A DNA stretch of 64,000 nucleotides. Origin: Tretioscincus oriximinensis (taxonomy: Eukaryota > Chordata > Lepidosauria > Squamata > Gymnophthalmidae). The first letter of the stretch is position 1, and each line of letters opens with the position of its first letter. Under the pieces are notes generated by a model. It did not search any database. It worked only from the letters and a program-made list of their open reading frames with translations, and was not told where the DNA came from. The DNA lies in assembly GCA_022410635.1 (NCBI GenBank), contig JAJVDF010000452.1, forward strand, positions 355,247 to 419,246, given 5' to 3'. Both the position numbers and the translations under genes were made by a program. This document shows positions 36,420 through 47,085 of the stretch, in pieces.

Positions 36420-36867
36420 ATTTGTTAAAAGTGGACTATGAATATATTGGACCCTTTGAAGTTATTGAACAGATTAATCATGGGGTTTTTGCCCCCGTTT
36501 ACCCACACATACGAAGATCCATCCAGTCATTCATCGTTCTTTATTGCTTACACATACTCCTAATTCTCTCCTGTGTTCTCCTTCTGATCCACCCTCTCCA
36601 TCTATTATTATGTTGGGGCTGATCAACATTTTGAAATTTCTAATAGTTTGAACTCTTGTGTTTTAAAGGGGACATTGCATTATTAAGTTCATTGTTGGGG
36701 ATATCCAATTTCTGATCGTTCTTGAGTCCCTGCTTCTGATGTTTGGGGCCCCATTCTTTTGAAATGTTTTTATTCTGATTTTCCTGATAAAAAATCTTTT
36801 TAAATTTCTTTCTTCCCTCGGGTGTTGTCTTTTTTTTTTTATAACGCCTGGTTACTAACATAGGGAC
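36420..36867 (+). pseudogene. Ty3/gypsy chromovirus integrase C-terminus with chromodomain
   Basis: Plus-strand frames read YIGPFEVIEQIN, then after a frameshift PRLPTHTKIHPVIHRSLL, the conserved end of Ty3/gypsy integrases (YLGPF-I--I, then KIHPVFHVSLLKP). Further on CVLKGTLHY, a stop, VHCWGYPISDRS, a stop, VPASDV and CFYSDFPDK give a chromodomain in the usual order (G-L-YLV-W-GY, then W-P, then F---FP-K). Several stops and shifts show it is dead. Protease, RT and RNase H are absent. Confidence 0.8.
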
Positions 36868-37182
36868 TGTCAGGGGATTGACCTATCACATGTATACTAA
36901 AAACAAAGAAACATTATTTGATTTTTTTTCCTGCTCTGTTTCCTTTCATTGTAGGGCCATCACCTGTATTTTTTAGAGTGGAAACAATCCACCTGTGCAC
37001 AGGCAAGGGAAGGCAGGGTTATTTTCCCATCTAATGCTATCCATCTCTGGATGGTATTTTCCATCCCTGCCTTTCCCATTTATGGCCCTCATGATGTCTG
37101 ACATTTCTCAGTTTGATGTTTTAAATGGAGGATGTGATTTCAATAATGGAGCACAAGGCACCTTAGTTTTCCCTGACTGACA
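36868..37182 (+). mobile_element. Probable 3' LTR of the gypsy remnant
   Basis: Starts TGTCAGGGGATTGACC shortly after the chromodomain and ends CCCTGACTGACA, so TGTCAGGG and CCTGACTGACA are imperfect inverted ends of TG...CA type. The 315-base length fits chromovirus LTRs. The 5' LTR is absent because the element is 5'-deleted, so no target duplication can be tested. Confidence 0.55.
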
Positions 37183-38790
37183 ACTGGCTCTCAGACTGTG
37201 ATCCCTGAGACATTTCTAAAAGACTGCGTTCTCTAAAAGTACTCACTTTTGCAAGTACCTTTCTTTAAAAAGAGGGCACATTTGTTTTAATTAGGATATT
37301 TTTTTTAAAAAAGTCTCCTTTGCACAACTTCCCTTTCCTCAGCCATAAGTGGATATTTCCATCATAAAAAGTCTATATTGCTATCCCTACAATTACAGTG
37401 GGGCTGGAAAGTCTTGCTTGGCAGGAAGGAAAAGAAAGAGAAGTCAAATCTAAATTCTGCCTCCTTTCCTCCCAATCTAAACTATAACCTGCTATTGGAA
37501 CAGGGCACAATCAGGCGTTTCACTTGGGAAATGTATTTGTGTTCTTATTTAAATCAAGCCATCTTGCATTGGTGTGATCCTGAACAGATTTGATGGAAGA
37601 GAAGTGCCTCCACCATCTAAAGGGGTGGGTGAGTAGAATCTATTTCAGTCTGGGTTCCAGAGCTATCTAGCTTCAGTTAAAAATGAATCAATGCAGTACC
37701 TAACAATTTGCTTCTGTGCTTCCGATTGTACTTTTAATTTAAGGAAAAGGTAAATATATCTGTCAGCTGAGTAATGCCATGGAAATATATAGTAACTGAT
37801 GCTTGAAGTCTTTTCTGCACTAGACTCAATTTCATGTTATAATTTGGAATAAGGGCCTGCCATTCACAGCCTAGAGTAGATTATGGAGCGGTTAAAATGA
37901 TAAACAATAAAACTCCAGCACAGAGATTAAAACCAAAAGGTACAGAAAAAAAAAGAATCTCACAAGGAAATATAACCGAAAAAAGAGAAAATCCTCTGCC
38001 CCACAAAGTCACCAGTCAAATGTATAAAAATATATCTAGAGAGTAGCCTGTGGACAAACTGATACACAATTTAATACAAGTATTCAAGGCAAGTCAAATA
38101 TAACTAAAAAGAACTTAATAGAGAAACTAAAAATAAATCTAAAGCAAGAAAAAAGTGTTCCTGTCCAGGGGGAATATATAAGGATATATTCTGACATTGT
38201 ATTCTCAGTGGAATGCATTGAAATGATTGATCTATAAGTGGCCATAAACATGTCATCCTCCATTTTTGGTCTTCCTCAGTGGCCTATTCTCTGGCAACCC
38301 CAATTTTACAATGGACTCCACACAAAACAATATTCAGCATCATGTTTAAATACCTACAAGGGCCTTCTGTTTTCTCCAAACCTTGCAGAGTTCTAAATGC
38401 AATTCAAAATTGTAGTCAAAATAGCAGCATGGTAAGGTAGAAGGTGCAGGGACAGCAGCAGTTGTCTCTGGGGGTGTTTCACTGGGTGGCAGCCATGGCA
38501 GTGGTTTCAGGGAATTGCTCTGATGATCCATCACCAAGGAGTGCACTAAGTGGCCACAATTATCACAGACCCACATCTTCTTCCTTGGCAGGAGAAGGGT
38601 GAGCCCTTTTAGTTATACTAAATCTACTTTAAAGTAAAGTCTTGTGCAGAAACTGTTAAGGGTGAGGTTCTTTTTTCCACAGAGATTACAGGATGCCTCT
38701 AAAAGCCATTTGCAGGGTGTCTAGAGCAGGTGAAGGTTTTGACTTCTTCTATGGCTTGGGATGCCTACTGTAGCTGCAATTGGTGAGTCA
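37183..38790. other. No gene; one weak MITE arm
   Basis: Unique sequence. At 37813-37880 CTTTTCTGCACTAGACTCAA and the following TTATAATTTGGAATAAGGGC resemble the arm of the 24975-25436 MITE. Confidence 0.45.
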
Positions 38791-40445
38791 CTGTGGCTGC
38801 AAACGCACTGTACCTTAACACGGAATGGAAAATGCTTTAAATTGATCCAAATTGAACCCGATTTGGATGTCTAATTTCACATTTGTATCCACTGCATGTT
38901 AAGAGCCTGCATAGCACACGTGTTGACTGCTGAATCCATCCCACCGTAGCTGCAGAAGAAGCTGGAAAAACCAGTTTTTCCACTCCTTCGCTGCCTTCCC
39001 TCTGTCCCCACCTCTCATGCCCGCCTGCCTCTCCCCCTTCAATAAGACCTGAAATAAGGCCCAAAGGGGATAGAGGTTTGGTCACCCTTTGGCAGGACAC
39101 AGGGAGGGCTTGCAGGGAAGCCAGGAAGAAGAAAGGCTCGAGGCTGCACCACTCTGGCTAAAACAAAAAACTCCCCAGGGCCCCAATCAATTTCAGGGGT
39201 GACTGAGATGGTTGCTCGTTAATGCCAAGATTCCATGGGCTGCTGGAATGGCAGAGGGCAGCTCAGTGGTGCCCGGGAGTGGAGAAGGGAGAACTCATTT
39301 TGTTTTGCAAAGTCACTGACAACATGGGATTGGGTAGATCTGCATCATCGCCATCAAATCCAGTCCTTTTTGTCCCGCTCTGTCGGGGTTCGCCATTAGT
39401 GATATATTAATTGGCATTAATATATTTAATATAAATATATACAAGAATTGGTCCCCAGAAGCCCAGGCAGTCTGGATGTAAAATTTTTGGGAAATTCTTT
39501 CCACTACAGGGTGTTGCAAGAGAGCTAATCTCTCTTCCTGCCCTGAAGCAACATCCATTTAGCAGTTCCCGTTAGCCCATTGTCTCAAAAGGGCACCCAT
39601 TGTATCTTAGCCCTGGCTTAATGGCATGAGTCAATAACCTGGAAAGTCCAGAGGAAGTCTTTTGTCCATCCCTCTACCTTGGGGTGAAAGACCGGTCAAA
39701 GGTCCTGGAAGCCTAAAGTGGTCAATCTTGTATGGCTCAAACCAATAACCATATTTGGAAACTTCCTGACACAGGCTGCGCCCCTTGGGAGGAGGGAGAC
39801 ACGTCACACAGGTGTCACAACCTGGGCCCACCTCCGGTCTGCCCCAAACCACACCTTCTGAACTCCCACTTTCTGACATCACTATTCCTGTACACGGCTT
39901 CTGTTTGGAGTCAATAAAAACCACTGCACAGAGGTGCTCTGGAGATTCCATGACCCATGTGGGCCTCCTGGATCTTGCCTCTTGATCTAAGTTTATGGCC
40001 TCTGTGTGAGTTTTTGATGGGAGTCAGATTCTACACGTATCCATATCCTGATGATACGGCTGCCTCTGATGTGCAGACATCTTAATAGCGTGGTAAGCAA
40101 ACCCCCGTTACCCCTCCCTCCTCCCTCGCACACTGGTGAGAAATAAAAAGCGATCATGTTTCAGAGTGTGCGATATTCTAAAGGAGCTCTGCATAGAATG
40201 GGGGTTAGGAGGAACTTGCAGAAAATGTTACATTTGTCACCACCCAGCCCAAGAACACCCCTTTCCCTAATAGGCTGAGTCTCCTGTCACATCACAGCTG
40301 AGTGTGAGTCTGAGATAGAAGGGCCTGCATACATGAGAGCAGCTACAAAGAACAACATAGTCAGAATACAACTAATGCAAATGGTAAAATAGAGAAGCAG
40401 CGACAGAATTTGGCCATGAACTTAGGGGCAATGCGAATGCAGCTT
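38791..40445. mobile_element. DNA transposon, GTGGCTGCA ends, about 1.65 kb
   Basis: The left end GTGGCTGCAAACGCACTG, then ACCTTAACAC, and the right end (reverse complement AGCTGCATTCGCATTG, then CCCCTAAGTT) match each other and the ends of the 43507-43978 copy, which reads GTGGCTGCATTCCCATTA then CCCCTTAACAC. Shared inner sequence includes a TGCTGAATC block, CGTAGCTGCAG and AGTTTTTCC. No transposase frame is visible. It probably contains an LTR-like insertion at about 39380-40040. Pairing of the two outer ends is inferred. Confidence 0.5.
39380..40040 (+). other. LTR-like segment (unclassified)
   Basis: Promoter-like features appear in retroviral LTR order: CAAACCAATAACC near 39737 (CCAAT-like), a GC-richer stretch, then AATAAAAACCACTGCACAG at 39913 (polyadenylation signal) followed by about 110 bases. 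Candidate ends are TGTCGGGGTT (39381) and GATTCTACA (40034), but I found no target duplication and the ends pair poorly. It could be a solo LTR of an endogenous retrovirus or ordinary sequence. Confidence 0.3.
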
Positions 40446-42489
40446 GTGTGAGATAAGCTTCTGGATTGGTGGGCCATGTACTTTTTTTATTTATTATTTT
40501 ATTTTTTGCAAGGAAACAGCAATAGTTTTGTTTTTACCATTGCATGCTGGGAAATGCTGGACATCCTAGATGCTCTATTCATGAGTTATGACTATTCAGA
40601 TACATTTTCCTTTACCATATGGAATTAATTAATTTTTTATATTTATATCACTCGTATATTTGTGTTAGCGCTGATGAAAGTTCTCTGTAAACCATCACAG
40701 ACAAATCCTGAGTGTAGCATTGTGTTTATTTGTACTTGTGCATTTAGTCACAAGTGCACTAAAAATCAAATATTTTTAGTTTGATTTGATTCATTTCCTC
40801 AACAAGGCCATTTCAGTTATTAGCATAGTTTAGTAGATGTATAGAATATTTGTGCAATCTTAATTCTAAAAAGCTTAATTGAGAACGAGCCCTTTGGTTA
40901 TTAAATATTTAGCATAACCAAAATGTCATCTGTTGATAACTCACCATTAAGGCAAAAGAAGACAATTTTGGGAGGATAAAGGAATGCTTAATCCAGAGTG
41001 AGAAGTATTACACTATGTCTCGTGATCTGATGTTTGATTTTAATTAAAGGCAGACATGAGAAACCCAGATCGGATTTGAATAGAATTCATTTCTTTCTTT
41101 CTATGTAACAATTTCTATGTTGAATCCTGTCCCCCAACTCATCGCTAGCATGAAATATTTGGCAATCCAAGCAGATTTCTTAATCTTAAATGTTTTCAAA
41201 TGCTGAAAGATGCATAGTTAGCACATATATGCTTTCAGTATCCAAAATATTCATGCAGGCACATATATACAGTAAATGTACACAAACACATATAGTGATT
41301 ATAAAAAGGGAGCATAGGATCAGCTGTGCAAGTAATCAAGGTTAAAAAACTCTGCCTGCTAGTTAAAAATTCTATGAAATATCACTGGCGGTCACTTCTA
41401 TATCCTTTGGTTTGTTTCCCCTTCTACCCACCTATGTATTTGAGATTTTTGTTAAATTGTTCACCAGATGCAATGGCATTTTCATCAGGCTTTTTAAGTC
41501 GGAGCTCAAGTTACTCCTCAGTATTTATCTTTTTACTGCTCCAGATTGCTCTTTCCCTTTCCCACTCCCTCACAACTTTTCCCCTTACCCTTCAGTATTA
41601 AAATGCTGGGCAGATTTCACTCTAGCATTAAAATTTACAGCCCAGAAATATCTTTATTTAAAAACTTAGTGCAGCACCAAAAAGCAAAACAGTGGATTTT
41701 TCCATAGAGGAAAACAGAATTTTTTCAAAGTGGTTTAATGTCGTTAAAAACGATGCCCAACATAAAAGGCAATTCTTATGCCTTGCCTGTCTTAGATTAA
41801 CATGGGACCAGAGCCATACAGTGGTCTGTTTTTTAAAGACTTGAATCTCTAAATGTATACAATATAGAACATTGGCCTCATTCCTCAGCCACTTCAGATT
41901 TGCATCTTGCACTGCATAAATGCCAATATTCACACACTGTTCCCCTAAAAGCCAGTATTGTTCTCATTTATAATAGAACAATTCAGCCTTTAGTTTAAAG
42001 AAACAATCAGGAGATGGGTTTATTACTCTCTAGTTTCAGGCAGATACAAATACTGAAGGGTTGCCACACTGTGTTTGAGGTTTTTTGAGTGACTATTTTT
42101 ATGGAAGCCTGTTTAGCGCTAAAGAAAAGATTATTTAAAATAGCATAATGTCAGTTAAATTATTTAACAGTTTTAAAAGCTGTGGATTATTTTCAAATGT
42201 AGTAATTGTATAATCTGTTAATTCAGGATAATTGCCTATTTGTAGTTGTAGTTCTGAATGGTTTTCTAGTGCTCATTCTTCCCTTTTTTTCACAGCTTCA
42301 AAGTTTCTGTGTATAAATGCTGCTTCTTGTTATCCTTCCTCTACGATTATTAATGCATTTACCAGACTTGAGCCACTTAGTGAATCCAGATTAACTTGTT
42401 TCATATTAGCAGCAGCAATAGATTCTCACCTGTCATGACACAAATTGAATTGTTTTTCTCAACTTCAGCTTACATAAACTTCCATTTTT
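40446..42489. other. No gene recognised
   Basis: AT-rich unique sequence. Frames at 41326-41933 on both strands are unrecognised. Confidence 0.5.
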
Positions 42490-42612
42490 CTTTTCACAAC
42501 AGACACCACGTGAAGTAGGTGGGGCTGGGAAAGGTCTGAAGAACTGTGATTAGCCCAAAGACATCAAGCTGGCTTTTGTGGAGGAGTGCAGATAGGAGTC
42601 TTGGAAATTTTG
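42490..42612 (-). mobile_element. tRNA-derived SINE fragment
   Basis: The plus strand reads TTCACAACAGACACCACGTG, AAGTAGGTGGGGCTGGGAAA, AAGAACTGTGATTAGCCCAA and CTGGCTTTTGTGGAGGAGTG, the inverted body of the SINE family at 22025, 28678 and 63700. The L2-like tail and most of the tRNA head are missing. Confidence 0.75.
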
Positions 42613-43138
42613 GCAGAATCCATACAAGGCATCCTTTCCTGTGCTGTACTAGATTGTACCTTTACCACATGATCGGGTCTGAAACTGGTGGACTGGCCAG
42701 CAGTGTAGGTAAGGCTGGGAAGTTGCCAATTTCCCAAACTACTAATCAGGGCAGTAGGCTGCAGATGGCAACAAATGGGCAAAATGTTCCCATTTCAGAA
42801 GGGTATTTGCATGTTTGTAGCATTCTTATCACACAGCCCACCAATCTCTTGATTAGAGCACTATGTATTTTCATGCATAATAGCATTTCCTATCATTGTA
42901 GCATAAAGATTTTATGCCTTCTGTGTGTATGTTCATGCTTGGCACACACAGTTAGGTGCCATGACACTGTGTCTCCATCGTTCTGATAATCATGCATCAT
43001 ACTCTGCTCCTTATTTCCTATGCGCAGCAATGCCTGTGTTAGTTCTCCTCTCCGTTTCGTCTCACTTAAAAGTAACGTGGCACCAATTCCATCAATGACC
43101 TTAGGCTGAAAGTGACATTGACACATAGCCAAAGAATA
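42613..43138. other. No gene recognised
   Basis: Includes part of a 146-codon plus-strand frame (42546-42986) that starts inside the SINE; not a gene. Confidence 0.5.
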
Positions 43139-43428
43139 TGAATCATAGAATCATAGAGTTGGAAGGGACCTCTAGGATCATCTGGTCTAAACCCCTGTTC
43201 AATGCAGGATTCAGCCTCTGTTTAAAGACTTCCAGTGAAGGAGAACTCATTTTACCCTTAGAAAGTTTTTGCTGTCTAATCCTTATCTACTTCCCTGCTG
43301 TTTCATCCCATGGGTTCTAGTTCTTCCATGTGCCAATGAGAACAAAGTTGATCCCTCTGCTCAGTGACAGCCCTCCAGATATTTGTAGACAGCTATCAGG
43401 TTTCCTCAGTCTTTTGTGGCTTTTGTAA
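43139..43428 (-). mobile_element. CR1 LINE 3' end, ATTCTATGA subfamily
   Basis: The plus strand starts GAATCATAGAATCATAGAGT then TGGAAGGGACCTCTAGGATC, the reverse complement of the classic CR1 3' terminus with its ATTCTATGA repeats. It continues with AATGCAGGATTCAGCCTCTG and GTAGACAGCTATCAGGTTTC. The same 3' UTR is at 57246-57590. No RT is present. Confidence 0.9.
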
Positions 43429-43506
43429 CCATTAGATTAATGTGCATTGTCTTATGCAATATTCTAGTTTATTTTTATTCACAATTGGCTGATGTGTGGT
43501 CTCTTA

Positions 43507-43978
43507 GGCTGCATTCCCAATAGACCTTTACAAAGGAATGGAAAACGGATTTTACCATTCCAAAATGGAAGCAAAATGCAGGCAATTTTAGCTGAGGATT
43601 CATTCCACGTTAACGGCCCCATTTCTTGGCTGCTGAGTGCTCAATGAATCTTTGTTCTACGGAGGCTGCAGTAACACGGAAGAACCTGCTTTTCCAAAGG
43701 AGGGACTGAGCCTGGAGGGAATGTAAAACAAAAGCCCCACTCTCTCTCACACACTTTTGTTCTCTCATCTCATCTCCTTTGTCAAAGTACAAGTGGCACA
43801 AATTACAAAAATCCATAATGATGAGGCAGCTTCACCAGGAACTGCAAAACAAAAACATGTGGTGTGCATTTAGAGCGACGCAGCAGCATTCCAAGCCTGT
43901 TTTTATGGTAACAAAATCGGAATGCTAGGCTTTGGCTTCGCAGTTGTGCGTGTGTTAAGGGGTAATGGGAATGCAGCC
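43507..43978. mobile_element. DNA transposon, GGCTGCATTCCCA inverted ends, 472 bp
   Basis: Ends are exact 13-base inverted repeats, GGCTGCATTCCCA at 43507-43519 and TGGGAATGCAGCC at 43966-43978. No 8-base or TA duplication is obvious. Inner blocks resemble the left part of the 38791-40445 element. No transposase frame. Superfamily uncertain (hAT-like suspected). Confidence 0.7.
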
Positions 43979-45890
43979 ACAGATATGATTAAAATACAGC
44001 TCCCTTTAGCCACTTTTAATGCACCATGTTCTTTTAAATTGTTAGCATGTCTTACTTTCAGAAGACTTTTCTGCAACATTTTCCTTCACTTGGTTCAAGT
44101 GGTGTTTCCTTGGATTGGTCATTTCAGTGGAATGTAGTTTGCATTTTCCACCCTTTTAATGTTAATTTTTGCTGTGGTTGTAATTTTTCTGTTTATTTAT
44201 TTGAAACCTCGTAACTATACACAATGCTGACACCTTCCCTGTGCCAACTCTGAACTTGCTTTACAGAAACACATCTTTTGGGTTTTTTTAAGATTTCTCT
44301 TGTGTGTACTTAGTCTTGAAAATTCCTGTTAAGGAGCAAATGAAAATATCTCTAACTCAGCTGAATTTGCACTACATGGCTGAAGTGACTTTACCCAAAG
44401 ATCTTTAGTGTAAGAATGATATACTCAGAATTTCCAAAAGTCCGTAGCCAAGTTTTGTAATCATTTGTGGTGATTATATTCAGATACACAGCTTCTTTGG
44501 AGATCCTGTCAGGTAAATGAGGTGGACAACTGAAAAATAAGCCTTGCTTCTAATGCAGACATCTCTTAAGAGAGGAATTTCTAGCATAGATGTGTAAAAG
44601 CTGTATACATCAGTAAAATTGCTTCCAAAATTTGTTTCATATAGGGTGTAAAACAATTCTGTCTTCTCTGGAATGATAAAGAAAAGTAATTTAAATGTTA
44701 GAAAGCTCTTTTGAAAAAAGGAAACTGTCTTCACAATCCTCATCCACAAGGCAGTTTATTTGGGTTCTTTAAAAAAGTCAATAATCAATAAGTCCCTAGC
44801 CTTAAAATAAATAACTGTCTACCATTTTCTGCATCCTGCCTCATGCCAGATATTCTGAATTCCAGTTATGTAGCTACTAGATTTGATACTATCGTAATAC
44901 AGAAGTGTAAGCTCTACAAACATCAGCTGCACATTGAAGACTTCTGGTGGCCCATCATATTTCTCTGACAATTAATATGTGGGTTTGGAAAGAAAGCTAT
45001 ATGAATGCAATTGAATAAAAAATGCACAAAAAAGTCTCCAGTCCCAAGGCCATGTCTGTGAATTCATTCTTGGGTGTGCCTGTGAATCTCTACTTTCCAT
45101 CGTTTTGAAATACCAGAGCCTTGAATACTTGATAGTTTTCTTGCAAACGTTCTTGAATACTTGTGCTATAGGTCTGGCACATGTACAGTGATGTAAAAAA
45201 GAACAAAAAACCTTAAAACTTTTTCTTGCAATATTCAATCCTGCTATTGGATTCAGGTAAACACAGTTAACACATACTCTGGTAAAATGTACACAGTGTA
45301 TTTCCACACTTTTGCTTTGGGGATTCATCAAGCATTCAACAGGAATCATGGATTATCTGCTATTTCCCCAAGTAGACCACATTGCTTTTTACCCACTCTA
45401 TGTTCACATGTGTTCCTAGAGTGGCAGGAGATGATATTCCTTTTCTAGTTGCAAAGTCCTCTCTTCCAATTGCTCAAAGGGGTGGGGGTAGGCTGCCTGT
45501 GTCTCATTGCTTCCTTCCTAACACCGCACATATGAATGGGCTGCTCCATTCTTCTTTCCTGATTCAGGGAGTGACTCTCTGGGCCAGTTTCAAGCAGTTT
45601 AAAGTGAAAGTACACACAATGTCTGTAGGGTAGTGGACTGAAGGTACAGCATTCACAGATCCTAACTTTCTCATGGCACAGTAAATTGTATTAAAAGTAA
45701 TACATAAAGACTTTTTCATGAATTATGCACACAAAATTGTAGGAATGGATCTGATAGCTTTTCTCTTGCTCAACTCACTATTACCACAGAGAAAGACTTT
45801 AGAGTCTTCCCTGCTCTCCAATACATTTCCTGTGTTCCTCTCAACAGTATTGTATGAAAACAATGAAACTGGGGAAAGAAGGTAACAACC
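43979..45890. other. No gene recognised
   Basis: AT-rich unique sequence. A 125-codon minus-strand frame (44972-45349) resembles no family I know. Confidence 0.45.
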
Positions 45891-46200
45891 AGGTAGCAGG
45901 CATGAATGGCTCTGTCGTTTAGGAAATGGTCTCTCAACTGGGAGATGAGGTTTCAAAGCTCTGTCGGATGTGGGGAGGGGTGAGCACCTTCCACTAGCCT
46001 GTAGCTCTAGCCAACCCAGCTATTCGAAAGCATGAATTGCAAGAAATTGCAACTGACTGCAAGTAGATACATAGGAACCACCACAGCCTGGTGGGGAAGA
46101 TAGAATGACAGCCTTCGGGCAAAAATACCCTTGTAAGCCACTTTGAGTCCCTTTGAAAGATGAGAAAAGCAGGGTATAAGAACCCAGTTGCTGCTGCTGC
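45891..46200 (+). mobile_element. tRNA-derived SINE, full copy of (TTC)n-tail family
   Basis: The tRNA-like head has CATGAATGGCTCTGTCG (A-box region) and GATGAGGTTTCAAAGCTC (B-box region). Then come TGTCGGATGTGGGGAGGG, GCCTGTAGCTCTAGCC, AGCATGAATTGCAAGAAATT, CTTGTAAGCCACTTTGAGTC and GGGTATAAGAACCCAGTTG. This is the best copy here and serves as reference for the copies at 29955, 49918 and 52882. RNA polymerase III transcription is expected for such elements; whether this copy is active is unknown. Confidence 0.88.
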
Positions 46201-46262
46201 TATTGCTGCTGTTCTCCTTCTCCTTTTCCTTCTCCTTCTCCTCCTCCTCCTCCTCCTGTCTT
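46185..46262. repeat. SINE tail expanded as CTG/CTC/CTT microsatellite
   Basis: An irregular trinucleotide run of GCTGCTGCTGCTATTGCTGC followed by CTCCTTCTCC units directly extends the SINE's 3' end. The leucine-rich and glutamate/lysine-rich frames over it are artefacts. Confidence 0.9.
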
Positions 46263-46817
46263 CTCAAGTTACAAGACTTGGAAGCAGCATCAGGTATGCA
46301 AACAACATCCCAGTTCTGCAGTTGCTGATCAATGGAGGAAATAAAGATAGCTATAGCAGCACAGGCTGGTTGAATAGATGAGGTGTTTGGTAACATTCAT
46401 ACATGAATGGTTGGTTGGTCTACTACTGGGGAACTTGTGGGAAATCACTTCAAAGTGGTCTTCCATTGACCTAAGGTGCCATTTTCTCACCGAATCCTGC
46501 GAGATCAGTCCAAAAGGCAGAAAAGTTATTCCATGATACTACTGGCTAGGGAAAGCAACATCATGGTGGATCCAGCTATGATGTTGATATGCTTCACTTT
46601 GAGGTTATGCATTTATGTGGCCAGGTTGAATCTGCCCTATTTAACATTATTGATTCCTCCCCACCCACCACCCAAAAAAAAAAAGATTTACAAATGACCT
46701 AGTTCTTAGCAGCGCTGATCCATTTAACAGTCCTGCTGGCTTACTATCATGCACTGTAGTAAGGGGGTCTTGTAATACTTTAGAGATGAACAAGAAATAC
46801 TATAGGCAGTATGAGTT
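46263..46817. other. No gene recognised
   Basis: Unique sequence with an A-rich run at 46672-46685. Confidence 0.5.
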
Positions 46818-47085
46818 TTTATTTATTCATTTATTTATACTTATACCCTGTCCTATACCCAAAGGTCTCATGGCAGCCCACACTAAAACAGCAATACAAA
46901 ATTAACAAATTAAAAATAGTATAAAAACAGTATTTTAAAGTGGGGACAAAAAAGATTTCTTCAGGCAAAGGCCAGTTGAAAGAGGTGCGTCTTCAAAGAT
47001 CTTCTAAAACAATACAACGATGAGTCCATTCCAAAGACTGGGAGCAACCACCGAGAAGGTCCTACTCCAGGTCCCTTCTTCCTTT
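46818..47085 (-). mobile_element. L2-like LINE 3' end
   Basis: The plus strand has TATTTATACTTATACCCTGT, CCTATACCCAAAGGTCTCAT, GAGGTGCGTCTTCAAAGATC and GGAGCAACCACCGAGAAGGT, the same 3' UTR as at 8990-9230 and 24085. Confidence 0.85.
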
